From assembly GCA_000431155.1 (NCBI GenBank), contig HF985654.1:57369-82272 (forward strand): a stretch of 24,904 bases of DNA. Direction: 5' to 3'. Source of the stretch: Bacteroides sp. CAG:927. GTDB taxonomy: Bacteria > Bacteroidota > Bacteroidia > Bacteroidales > Muribaculaceae. The notes under the pieces were generated by a model that was not told the DNA's origin, did not search any database, and saw only the letters and a program-made list of their open reading frames with translations. Numbering within the stretch: position 1 is the stretch's first letter; every line of letters starts with the position of its first letter. Made by a program: the position numbers and the translations under genes. Shown piece after piece: positions 1-7,861 of this stretch.

Positions 1-22
1 GGGGATCTATTTGGTTTGGTAT

Positions 23-91
23 CCTCCAACTCCGCGCCATAGGCGCTCCGCAGGAGGTTGTAGATAAACCGCACGCTTCGCGGCTTTTTTT
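23..91 (+). repeat. Structured dispersed repeat, left copy
   Basis: The core at 30-85 matches 24618-24673 near the other end of the window at 47 of 56 positions, with no gaps. The element can fold: CCTCC (23-27) pairs with GGAGG (53-57), enclosing GCGCC (34-38), loop ATA, GGCGC (42-46). A second short stem, CCGC (69-72) with GCGG (80-83), is followed by seven T (85-91), so this copy could act as a rho-independent terminator for + strand transcription entering from the left. No coding potential is visible. Confidence 0.7.
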
Positions 92-133
92 AAAAAGTGG
101 AGGGCTGAGAGGGAGCTTGTCGGAATGGCTTTT

Positions 134-172
134 TAGCTTGGGTAGCTAAGATAGCTAATATAGTTAAGGTAG
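134..172 (+). repeat. 9-bp tandem repeat, about 4 units
   Basis: Four consecutive 9-bp units begin at 134, 143, 152 and 161, all of the form TAG(C/T)T followed by four variable bases, and a partial TAG follows at 170. The units are diverged in their last bases but strictly in phase. The tract lies in the non-coding region between the dispersed repeat and the ATPase promoter. Function unknown. Confidence 0.6.
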
Positions 173-211
173 TGGGGAGGGTGTTTTTTTGTTTTTGGGT
201 GGTATTGCCCA

Positions 212-288
212 ATAAAAATGTAGTCAGATGACAATTATTACCCCATAAAAGTGTATCTAAATGACATTTATTCCCTCATAAAAATGTA
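212..288 (+). repeat. 33-bp tandem repeat upstream of ATPase gene
   Basis: Units start at 212, 245 and 278, exactly 33 bp apart. Units 1 and 2 agree at 22 of 29 compared bases, sharing ATAAAA, TGTA, ATGACA and TTATT. Unit 3 keeps only the first 11 bases (ATAAAAATGTA) and then merges into the -7-like promoter box at 287-294. Units 1 and 2 both contain TGT-N9-ACA, a half-dyad typical of protein-binding sites. The placement suggests operator or enhancer-like sites for the following gene; this is inference. Confidence 0.7.
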
Positions 289-294
289 AATTTG
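287..294 (+). promoter_or_regulatory. Bacteroidetes -7-type promoter box for ATPase gene
   Basis: TAAATTTG matches the TAnnTTTG -7 consensus of Bacteroides primary sigma factor promoters. No convincing -33 TTTG was found at the expected spacing. Transcription would begin near 300, which leaves the ATG at 316 as the sensible start and rules out the in-frame TTG at 292, because that codon lies inside the box. Confidence 0.5.
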
Positions 295-315
295 CAAAAA
301 ATAAAATTAAGTAAG

Positions 316-1653
316 ATGAAAAGAGCTATATATAAGAGCTTGGTAGAGTGGAAAAAAAGTGACCACAGGAAACCTTTGATGATGTATGGTGCTCGTCAAG
401 TAGGGAAAACATATATACTTAAAGAGTTTGGACACAACGAATATAGCAATATGGTATATGTAAATTGCTATATGAACAATGCTATAAAAACACTTTTTTC
501 GGAAGATAAAAATGTTGAAAGAATATTATTGGGATTGTCGGCAATATCCTCAGAAGAGATAGTGCCAGGTGAAACTTTGATATTTCTTGATGAGGTTCAA
601 GATGTGCCCGAAGTGGTGGCTTCATTAAAATATTTCTGCGAAGATGCTCCTGATATACACATAGTAGTAGCCGGATCATTGCTTGGTGTATTGAATATGC
701 ACGGATGCTCATTTCCAACAGGAAAAATAGATGTGATGCATCTTTATCCAATGTCATTCATAGAATTTTTAGATGCACTTTCACAAAATGAAAAGGCAGA
801 TTTGCTGATGGATGCAGATAATGAGGCAGTGGTTAATGATTTATTGCCGGATTATATAGATTTGCTTCGTCAATATTATTTTGTAGGAGGAATGCCGGAA
901 GCGGTAACAGTATTTAATGAGACACGAAATCCGGATAAAGTGAGGACGGTACAAAATAATATCATATCGGCATACGAAGCCGATATAGCCAAGCATGCAG
1001 GTGATGACACTCAGCGGGCGCGCATGGTGTTTCAGTCAATACCTTCGCAATTGGCAAAGGAAAATAAAAAGTTTGTGTTCGGAGCGATAAAAAAGGGTGC
1101 AAGAGCATCAAATTTTGAAAAAAGTATTCAGTGGCTTGTAGATGCGGGATTGGTTTATAAGGTATGCAGAGTAAGCAAGGTGTCGATGCCACTTCAGTTT
1201 TATAAGCAGAATGATGTATTCAAGCTGTATTTGCTTGATGTAGGTTTACTTGGAGCGATGTCACAGGTTCCACCTGCGCTGATGCTTGTGGGAAGTGATA
1301 TTTTTTCAGAATATAAGGGTGCTTTTACCGAGAATTATGTGCTTACTCAAATGATGGCAGCAGGAAATGTGGTTGTGAATTATTATTCAAAAGAAAATTC
1401 AAGTATGGAGATAGATTTTGTGGTGCAGGCGGGTACCCAAATCTTGCCAATAGAGGTAAAGGCAGAAGAAAATGTTAAATCAAAATCATTGAGGCAGTTT
1501 GTGACGGTAGATAATGCAAATAGCGATATGCACGGATACAGGTTCTCAATGAGAGGATACATGCATCAGGATTGGATTAGCAATGTGCCGCTGGTAGGTG
1601 TATATTCGTTTATAAAAAGGATGACGATGTCGGGGAACAAGAATAGTATATAA
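316..1653 (+). CDS. AAA-family ATPase with DUF4143 C-terminal domain
   Basis: Residue numbers count from the upstream in-frame TTG at 292; subtract 8 for the ATG start used here. A P-loop GARQVGKT occupies residues 33-40 and a Walker B strand with LIFLDEVQ lies near residues 95-103, followed by a sensor-like strand (VVAGS). The second half holds YYFVGGMPEAV, typical of DUF4143 proteins. Near the C-terminus EIDFVV followed by PIEVK has the spacing of a PD-(D/E)XK nuclease-like core. The length (445 aa) is normal for the family. These proteins are common, multi-copy and variable in Bacteroidales; their cellular role is not settled, though toxin-antitoxin or mobile-DNA links have been suggested for relatives. 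The gene is clearly more AT-rich than its neighbours and sits behind tandem repeats, which suggests acquisition by transfer. The ATG at 316 was chosen because the promoter box covers the alternative TTG. Confidence 0.9.
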   Translation: MKRAIYKSLVEWKKSDHRKPLMMYGARQVGKTYILKEFGHNEYSNMVYVNCYMNNAIKTLFSEDKNVERILLGLSAISSEEIVPGETLIFLDEVQDVPEVVASLKYFCEDAPDIHIVVAGSLLGVLNMHGCSFPTGKIDVMHLYPMSFIEFLDALSQNEKADLLMDADNEAVVNDLLPDYIDLLRQYYFVGGMPEAVTVFNETRNPDKVRTVQNNIISAYEADIAKHAGDDTQRARMVFQSIPSQLAKENKKFVFGAIKKGARASNFEKSIQWLVDAGLVYKVCRVSKVSMPLQFYKQNDVFKLYLLDVGLLGAMSQVPPALMLVGSDIFSEYKGAFTENYVLTQMMAAGNVVVNYYSKENSSMEIDFVVQAGTQILPIEVKAEENVKSKSLRQFVTVDNANSDMHGYRFSMRGYMHQDWISNVPLVGVYSFIKRMTMSGNKNSI

Positions 1654-1660
1654 TCCTTTT

Positions 1661-1670
1661 TTTGCGCAAA
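1661..1670. other. 10-bp perfect palindrome between ATPase gene and rdgB
   Basis: TTTGCGCAAA is a perfect palindrome 8 bp after the ATPase stop codon, preceded by a T-rich run. It could be a small operator or simply chance. No TAnnTTTG box was found between 1654 and 1698, so rdgB may be read from an upstream promoter or from one that does not fit the consensus. Confidence 0.25.
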
Positions 1671-1698
1671 GAGGCGAGATATAATATAGAGGGTAAAA

Positions 1699-2304
1699 AT
1701 GCGTTATAAATGTATGGATAAGACTGTTACTTCACTTGTTTTTGCAACAAACAATGCGCATAAGCTCTCGGAGTTGCGTGCCATTGTAGGTGATAAATAC
1801 AATATATTGTCGCTCAATGACATAAATTGTCATGATGACATACCTGAAACATGTGCCACATTGCAAGGAAATGCGGAGCAGAAGGCTCGTTACATAAAGG
1901 AACATTACGGGTATGACTGTTTTGCAGATGATACGGGCTTGATGGTGTATGCACTCAACGGTGAGCCGGGAGTGTATTCGGCCCGTTATGCCGGTCCGGG
2001 TCATGATTCTGAGGCAAATATGAGGCTTCTGCTTAGTAATATGGATCACGAGGATAACCGCAAAGCGCATTTCAGTACTGTGATAGCACTGATAGAGGGT
2101 GATGAAATGCGGTTGTTTGAAGGCCGTGTGGATGGAGTTATATCGCGTGAGCCTCACGGAGATGAGGGATTTGGATATGATCCCATATTTGAGCCTGAGG
2201 GACGCGGCATGAGCTTTGCGCAAATGAGCGCGGATGAAAAAAATGCCATTTCGCACAGAGGACGCGCGGTGGCCAAGCTGATGGATTATTTACTTAATAA
2301 ATAA
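1699..2304 (+). CDS. rdgB: dITP/XTP pyrophosphatase (non-canonical purine NTP pyrophosphatase), RdgB/HAM1 family
   Basis: This enzyme hydrolyses dITP, XTP and related deaminated purine nucleotides to the monophosphate and pyrophosphate, keeping them out of DNA and RNA. The N-terminal substrate loop FATNNAHKLSEL starts at residue 15, the central FADDTGL and the following GVYSARYAG form the metal and base-binding region, and SHRGRA near the C-terminus is the family signature. The 201-residue length is normal. The ATG at 1699 has a purine-rich AGAGGG upstream; a second ATG at 1714 (residue 6) would give an N-terminus closer to typical RdgB, so the start is uncertain by five residues. It is followed after 17 bp by the PorZ-like gene, so the two are probably co-transcribed. 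Confidence 0.95.
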   Translation: MRYKCMDKTVTSLVFATNNAHKLSELRAIVGDKYNILSLNDINCHDDIPETCATLQGNAEQKARYIKEHYGYDCFADDTGLMVYALNGEPGVYSARYAGPGHDSEANMRLLLSNMDHEDNRKAHFSTVIALIEGDEMRLFEGRVDGVISREPHGDEGFGYDPIFEPEGRGMSFAQMSADEKNAISHRGRAVAKLMDYLLNK

Positions 2305-2321
2305 AGGATTAACAAGTATCT

Positions 2322-4769
2322 ATGATTCGTACTATTATATTATGCATGCTGTGTGTGCTGACAGGTGTGTCGGCGAGCGCGCAGCAGTTTACCGAAATAG
2401 GCACATGGGAAGTGTTTCCGGTGTTTGCGCCCCCATCGCAAAAGGTAATAGACACCGGGAGCAAGGTGTATTACCAAAGTGGTGGAAATTTATTTGAATA
2501 TGATCCGAAAAGCGACGAATCGTATTGTTATACGCGTGACAACAAGTTAAGCGGATTTGAAATATCAAATATATTTTACAATTACGATGAAAAGTATCTG
2601 CTGATAGTTTATGAAGACGGGAATATGGATGTGCTGTATTCCACCGGCAAACTTGTGAATATAAGTGATATAAGCGACAGTGAGGTAGCTCGTCCTCTAA
2701 AGGTCAATGATGTGGCTTTTGGAGAGAAGAAGATGTATCTTGCTACTTCGTTTGGTGTGGTGGAGTATAACATGGACCGTCATGAAGTGGTGCAGAGCGG
2801 CGTATGGAATACCAACGTAAGCGGAATAGAGGTGACGGACAATCATCTTGTGATGCTGGTTGACGGTGAGGGTCTGATGACAGTGGCACTTGGTGAAAAT
2901 TTTGCCACACTCAATACACTGACATTTCTTGTAGAGGCTAATCCTGTACTTGAACTTAAAGCAGCAGGTCCCGGCGTATTATTGTGCCGCAGGACTCGCA
3001 TAATAAACAAAAACCTTGATAAAGTGACGATAGATTTTGAGAATCTGCAGTGTCTTGAGGTAAAACCATACGGTGGTTTTTACACTACGCATCCACTTAT
3101 GAGAGGTATAAACAAGAGTTTGTATTTTCGCGGAGACGGATTTTTTTACAGCATAGATTCAGAAGGTAACATAAAATCCTTAGGCGCAGTACCTGAGCCT
3201 ATTCTAAATGATATAGTGAGCATATACAGTGGGAGAGAAAAAATATGGGCACTGAATACCGAAGGCCTTGCCTGTTATGGTATAGGGGCTGACGGGAGTG
3301 TGAATATGTATCACACACGTATCCGTCCCGCAACCCGTAGTGTGAAACTTGCACATTATATACAACCGGCAGCAGACGGCCGACATTTGTATGTGTACAA
3401 TGTGGGAGGATCGCGCTTTAAGTTCGGTGTGGGTGGCGCATCGGGTTACCGTACACCGTTGTCACTGGATATGATAAGTATGGATGACGGAAGCGTTACG
3501 CCCATGACTCCGTTTCCGATAGAAAGTCAGGGGCCATCATTTCCCAATTATCAGACATCGGCAGGCAAATATATATTGTCGCCCATGTCGGTTTGCGGTG
3601 ATCCTGATGATATAAATGTGCAGTATGTGGGCACTAACGGAGATGGCCTGTACAAGGTGCGCAACGGTAAAATGATAGGGTATTACGGGGCTGACAATTC
3701 TCCGCTTGAACTAATCGACAACCGCTGGATAGTGTATGGAGTGAGCATAGACCGGGGTGGCAACCTGTGGATGGTGACAAACAATAACGGGGGCCAAAGC
3801 AAGAATATATGGATATTGCCGGCAGACAAACGGGCACTGCCTACCGAAGAGGTAAGACCTGAGGACTGGTATGCTCCCAATATACCAAATACCGTTGGTC
3901 ATATGGATTTTCGCATGCTGCATTGCAAACAAAGCAACATGATATTTTTGCTTGACGCATCGCCCAGCAATATGGTGCTTGCTTATGACACTCGCGGAAC
4001 ATTCAATGATTTCAGTGATGATCAGATACATGTGTGGAATTCGTTTACAGACCAAGACGGACGCACGTATGATGCAAGTGACCAATATGCAATTATTGAG
4101 GACCATACCGGAAAGGTATGGCTGGGCACAAACGAAGGTATCGTTGAGATTTCAAATCCTTCGCAAGCCACCAATCCCAATATGAGGATAAATCATCTTA
4201 AGGTGCCGCGCAATGACGGCACAAATGATGCCGATTATCTTCTCGGTAGCTCTACGGTGACTGACATAGCGGTGGATGCAGCCAACCGCAAATGGGTATC
4301 CACGGCTGAATCCGGGTTATATTGCGTGTCAGCTCAGGGAAACGAGATACTGGAGCATTATGGAAAGGACAACTCAATGCTTCCATCGGATTATGTCAAT
4401 TCGGTGTATGCTGATCCCAACAGTAATTATCTGTATGTAGGAACCGACAACGGGGTGATGCGTCTGAGTACGAATGCATCGCCTGCAATGGATAACTATG
4501 ATGATATCTACGCGTATCCCAATCCGGTGCGTCCCGAACATCGCGGACCGGTGTATGTGAAGGGGCTGATGGAAAATTCGCTCGTAAAGATAACTGATGC
4601 CACCGGTAACATAGTGCATCAGGGAATGAGCGAGGGCGGACTGTTCAAATGGGATGCGGCGGACCGCACCGGGCGCAGAGTGCGCACAGGAGTGTACTAT
4701 GTATATGTGTCGCAGAGCGGTGAGGGTTCTTCAGCCGGTGCAGTGACAAAAATACTGGTAGTAAACTGA
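2322..4769 (+). CDS. PorZ-like exported beta-propeller protein with type A (T9SS-like) C-terminal domain
   Basis: An 815-residue exported protein. A cleavable signal peptide (about residues 1-20, ending SASAQ) is followed by a propeller that opens with IGTWEVFPVF and NLFEYDPKSDE, resembling the PorZ N-terminal propeller family. Further propeller blades follow, including two-component-regulator-type repeats such as GKVWLGTNEGIVEI and NYLYVGTDNGVMRL. The last 85 or so residues (from AYPNPVRP, through WDAADRTGRRVRTGVYYVYV, to KILVVN) look like a type A sorting domain or FlgD-like Ig fold. In Porphyromonas, PorZ is a surface part of the type IX secretion attachment complex; here no other type IX gene is in view, so the role is inferred only from resemblance. 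The gene lies 17 bp after rdgB and almost touches the acyltransferase gene. Confidence 0.8.
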   Translation: MIRTIILCMLCVLTGVSASAQQFTEIGTWEVFPVFAPPSQKVIDTGSKVYYQSGGNLFEYDPKSDESYCYTRDNKLSGFEISNIFYNYDEKYLLIVYEDGNMDVLYSTGKLVNISDISDSEVARPLKVNDVAFGEKKMYLATSFGVVEYNMDRHEVVQSGVWNTNVSGIEVTDNHLVMLVDGEGLMTVALGENFATLNTLTFLVEANPVLELKAAGPGVLLCRRTRIINKNLDKVTIDFENLQCLEVKPYGGFYTTHPLMRGINKSLYFRGDGFFYSIDSEGNIKSLGAVPEPILNDIVSIYSGREKIWALNTEGLACYGIGADGSVNMYHTRIRPATRSVKLAHYIQPAADGRHLYVYNVGGSRFKFGVGGASGYRTPLSLDMISMDDGSVTPMTPFPIESQGPSFPNYQTSAGKYILSPMSVCGDPDDINVQYVGTNGDGLYKVRNGKMIGYYGADNSPLELIDNRWIVYGVSIDRGGNLWMVTNNNGGQSKNIWILPADKRALPTEEVRPEDWYAPNIPNTVGHMDFRMLHCKQSNMIFLLDASPSNMVLAYDTRGTFNDFSDDQIHVWNSFTDQDGRTYDASDQYAIIEDHTGKVWLGTNEGIVEISNPSQATNPNMRINHLKVPRNDGTNDADYLLGSSTVTDIAVDAANRKWVSTAESGLYCVSAQGNEILEHYGKDNSMLPSDYVNSVYADPNSNYLYVGTDNGVMRLSTNASPAMDNYDDIYAYPNPVRPEHRGPVYVKGLMENSLVKITDATGNIVHQGMSEGGLFKWDAADRTGRRVRTGVYYVYVSQSGEGSSAGAVTKILVVN

Positions 4770-4773
4770 TGTG

Positions 4774-5781
4774 ATGCGCCAACGCACCGACAGCCGATTT
4801 GATACACTCAAAGTGGTTATGGCACTGTTTATAGTGGTGCTTCATACCAAGCTGTGGCCGAGTGTGTTCATACCGTTGGTTAGGATTGCCGTACCGGTAT
4901 TTTTCATCATGTCGGGATATTTCTTTTTTCGAAAAATATATGCAACAGACTCCATGCGCCAAGTGGTTGGTGCGTGGAGTAATTTTTTAAAGCGGAGTAT
5001 ATGGCTTTATCTGTTCTGGTTTGTTGCGATGCTTCCGTTTACGATTGACATACGCCATCGTCTGCATTTGAGCTGCGATGTGTGGAGCATGATTTATTCG
5101 GCACTTACCGGAAGCACATTTGTGGCGTCATGGTTCATAATGGCCTGCATTATAGGTATCACCATCATATTTTTGCTAAGGAAACATCTTGTATTCGCGA
5201 CAGTGGTGTCGCTGGCTGCGTTCCTGCTATGCTGTGAGCAATCAAGTTATTATGGTGCTTTCAACGGGTTCAATGTATGGTTTGCCTCGGTGTTTCCCAA
5301 GTATTCGCCTGTAACGAGTTTTCCAGCATCGCTGATATGGATATGCGTTGGAGCATGGTGTGCACGGCAGCGTGAGGCACAAAGTGAAAAACGGGTGCTT
5401 TGGGGTGTGATAAGTGTGTTGGGTTTAGTGATGCTTTTTGCCGAGCATTACTGGGTAACGGAGATGCACTGGCAGCGGCTGAATGACTGCTACGTGAGTC
5501 TTATAGTGGTGTGTCCGGCACTATTTATGTGGGTCAAGGAGTTACCGCCGGTATATTACAAGGCATCGTTATGGTTGCGTCATGCAACAGTAATCACATA
5601 TTGCATGCACGGGTCAATAGCGTTCGGATTATTGCCTGTTATGGCAAAGCATCACATAACGCAGCCGTTGCAGGGTGTTGTGGTGTTTCTGATAACGATG
5701 GCAGCCGTGAGCGCAGCATCGTGGCTGATTCTGAGCCTGAGCAGAGTAAAGGGGTTCAAATGGCTTAAAATAAGCTATTGA
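4774..5781 (+). CDS. Membrane acyltransferase, acyltransferase-3 family
   Basis: The N-terminus has the family signature RFDTLKVVMALFIVVLHT, in which the Asp and the His of the first membrane helix are expected to matter for acyl transfer, followed by VRIAVPVFFIMSGYFFF. About nine or ten hydrophobic segments span the 335 residues, so this is an integral inner-membrane protein. Relatives O-acylate surface glycans or other extracytoplasmic carbohydrate; the acceptor cannot be read from sequence. I chose the ATG at 4774; a GTG at 4771 precedes it directly. The start lies 4 bp after the PorZ-like stop, so translation is probably coupled. The 3' end overlaps the convergent wbqC-family gene by 7 bp, leaving no room for a separate terminator. 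Confidence 0.88.
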   Translation: MRQRTDSRFDTLKVVMALFIVVLHTKLWPSVFIPLVRIAVPVFFIMSGYFFFRKIYATDSMRQVVGAWSNFLKRSIWLYLFWFVAMLPFTIDIRHRLHLSCDVWSMIYSALTGSTFVASWFIMACIIGITIIFLLRKHLVFATVVSLAAFLLCCEQSSYYGAFNGFNVWFASVFPKYSPVTSFPASLIWICVGAWCARQREAQSEKRVLWGVISVLGLVMLFAEHYWVTEMHWQRLNDCYVSLIVVCPALFMWVKELPPVYYKASLWLRHATVITYCMHGSIAFGLLPVMAKHHITQPLQGVVVFLITMAAVSAASWLILSLSRVKGFKWLKISY

Positions 5782-6422
5782 GAGATAATAAGTTTGTGTA
5801 AATACAAAGGAGCTTCGGGACCGAGATTGAAGATAAGGTCAAGGATGCTCATAGATGGGAGGAACCCGAGTTTGTCGGCACGTACCTGATAGTATGGAGG
5901 CTGATTGTTGATCACAGGTAGAGAACGGCGGTAGTCGTGGACAACCAGACCGGAGTCAAGTTCAGTTTCCGGAATTATTGTGGTATCGATGCCGAGAATG
6001 GAACGGATGACGCTGTCAAGCGCGGCATTGAGATCGGTAATGGGGCGATTGACAGCATTCTCACCCAAGAGAGGGAGAATACTGTCGGCGTAATACTCAA
6101 AGAAAGGAGTGCGTCCGTAGGCACTTTCCAGCGCGGTGGTATGTATGTGCCACCATTCGCCGTGGGAAGACACGAGAATCTGATTCCACAGAGCACCGTG
6201 GGTAATGTCAGGTTTTTGTATCGGTACGGTCAGGGTGAGAGGTCCATGCGTGGACGCTATGGTGGTGCGGTGAGTGTGCTTGGCGCGTTTGTCAAAACGC
6301 ACCGAAGAGTCAATCACGGCCACAGGATGAGATGCCAAGGCAGCATAATAGGCCACATCGGCACAGAAAGATGAAGGAAGCACGGCCACAGAGCCGTGCT
6401 GCGTGACAAGCGGCGATGGCAT
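5775..6422 (-). CDS. WbqC-family protein
   Basis: A 215-residue soluble protein that I recognise as WbqC family from AVLPSSFCADVAYYAAL, RFDKRAKHTHRTTIAS, the LTVPIQKP segment, and WWHIHTTALESAYGRTPFF. The family is tied by context to polysaccharide biosynthesis, but its reaction is not established. Its start codon overlaps the lepB stop codon by one base (TAATG), which indicates translational coupling. The order dapB, lepB, wbqC-family is a recurrent Bacteroidetes arrangement, which supports the assignment. Its stop overlaps the convergent acyltransferase gene. Confidence 0.88.
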   Translation of the reverse strand: MPSPLVTQHGSVAVLPSSFCADVAYYAALASHPVAVIDSSVRFDKRAKHTHRTTIASTHGPLTLTVPIQKPDITHGALWNQILVSSHGEWWHIHTTALESAYGRTPFFEYYADSILPLLGENAVNRPITDLNAALDSVIRSILGIDTTIIPETELDSGLVVHDYRRSLPVINNQPPYYQVRADKLGFLPSMSILDLIFNLGPEAPLYLHKLIISQ

Positions 6423-7861
6423 TACTTATCGGGATTGGCTGAAGAAAAGATGCGGTTCCAGCGAATCTTGCCGTTAAAGAGGGATTTGTCCTTGTCAAAC
6501 GATACGAGCACTCTCATCGGTTTTCCGACAACGTGATCTTCGGGAACGAAACCCCAGTAACGCGAATCAAGAGAATTGTCGCGGTTGTCACCCATCATGA
6601 AGTAATAATCCATGGCAAAGGTATAGTATTCGGTTTCTTTACCATCAATAAATACTTTGCCGTTGCTTACATAAGAGTTGGGATGATTTTCATAATTTCT
6701 GATCACGCGCTCATACATAGGCCAATTGGCGGGTGTGATATGGAGAGTAGTACCTTTTTTAGGAATCCAAACGGGACCATAATCGGAGCGTGTCCAGTTG
6801 GCGCTAATACTGTCGGGGAAGAGGTATTCGCCAATCGGAGCCGGCATTTTCATTATCTGGCTCATGATGCCGGACTGCTGCATGTCGGTGAGCATCTGTT
6901 CGGTAAGCGGAGATACGAAAATGGGTGGTACTGAACCATCCTCATTGACGGCAAAACCGAGAGTACGCAGGCTCTCAATATCCTCCGGGGTAACATTGAC
7001 ACGGTTGCGGTCGTCGGGCACAATGCCTAATTTATCCCACATCTGCTCTGTGAGCATTGTTTTTGGCTGATAATAGAAATTGAATTGGGCGAATTTGGGC
7101 ATGGGCTGCATGGAGTCGTTGATGAACACGCGGCCATTGTGAATGGAGAGCCATTCACCAGGCAATCCGACGGCACGTTTCACATAGTTTTCCCTTCGGT
7201 CAACGGGGCGATAGATTACTTCGCCAAACTTGTCGGGATTGGCGAGAATGGTTTCGCGGCCGAAGTATTTGACGAGGGTATAGTAATCGGGATTCTGCAT
7301 GTTCACTGCCACAGTGTCGCCGGCAGGGAAGTTGAACACCACAATGTCGCCAGTTTTTATTTTGCCGAATCCGGCGAGACGGCGATATTTCCACTGCGGA
7401 TTGTCAAGATAGCTTTTGGTGTTGATTATCGGGAAAGTGTTCTGAACGAGAGGAAAATGCACGGGCGTCATGGGCACACGGGGGCCATAGGCCATTTTGT
7501 TGACCCAAAGGTAGTCGCCCACGAGGAGTGATTTTTCAAGCGAGGATGAGGGGATTTCGTAATTCTGACCGACAAAGGAGAATACGAAATAAACCAGGAT
7601 AAGGGCGTAAACAATGGCATCCACCCAGCTCATTACGGTGCGAACCACGGCACTTTTGCTTTTTTTCCACCATGTGAAAGGTATATAGCCGGTGATGTAT
7701 ATGTCAAAGAGCAGCGGGAGGAAGATGAGAACCCACCAACTGCCGAGCCAAGCAACCCAAGCAATAAAGAGAATGGCTACAACGGCAAAACGAATCCAAC
7801 GGGTGACGCGGACTGCGCGGACGCGTTGGGAGAAGGATTTATTAGGTTCGGAGGATGTCAT
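6422..7861 (-). CDS. lepB: Signal peptidase I (S26A), enlarged Bacteroidetes form
   Basis: Cleaves signal peptides from exported proteins on the outer face of the inner membrane. The catalytic serine is Ser107 in IPSSSLEKSL (compare IPSGSM of E. coli) and the general-base lysine is Lys228 in YVKRAVGLPGE. The conserved C-terminal box reads MMGDNRDNSLDSR. Hydrophobic segments near residues 22-60 and 80-100 give two or three N-terminal membrane helices. At 479 residues it is much longer than E. coli LepB (324); the extra length lies between Ser and Lys (about 120 residues) and between Lys and the GDNRDN box. It overlaps dapB by 4 bp (ATGA) and wbqC-family by 1 bp, so it sits in a tightly coupled operon. 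Confidence 0.95.
   Translation of the reverse strand: MTSSEPNKSFSQRVRAVRVTRWIRFAVVAILFIAWVAWLGSWWVLIFLPLLFDIYITGYIPFTWWKKSKSAVVRTVMSWVDAIVYALILVYFVFSFVGQNYEIPSSSLEKSLLVGDYLWVNKMAYGPRVPMTPVHFPLVQNTFPIINTKSYLDNPQWKYRRLAGFGKIKTGDIVVFNFPAGDTVAVNMQNPDYYTLVKYFGRETILANPDKFGEVIYRPVDRRENYVKRAVGLPGEWLSIHNGRVFINDSMQPMPKFAQFNFYYQPKTMLTEQMWDKLGIVPDDRNRVNVTPEDIESLRTLGFAVNEDGSVPPIFVSPLTEQMLTDMQQSGIMSQIMKMPAPIGEYLFPDSISANWTRSDYGPVWIPKKGTTLHITPANWPMYERVIRNYENHPNSYVSNGKVFIDGKETEYYTFAMDYYFMMGDNRDNSLDSRYWGFVPEDHVVGKPMRVLVSFDKDKSLFNGKIRWNRIFSSANPDK

Noticed and set aside
212..288. Could be a small CRISPR array
   Set aside because: The units are contiguous 33-bp tandem repeats without unique spacers, the last is truncated, and no cas gene is present.
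292..315. TTG start for the ATPase gene at 292
   Set aside because: The codon is inside the TAAATTTG promoter box; the ATG at 316 fits transcription starting near 300.
1732..2256. 174-codon antisense frame opposite rdgB
   Set aside because: It is a shadow of the well-supported rdgB gene with no recognisable domain.
7085..7531. 148-codon + strand frame opposite lepB
   Set aside because: It overlaps the region of lepB that holds the catalytic lysine and has no start signal or family motif.
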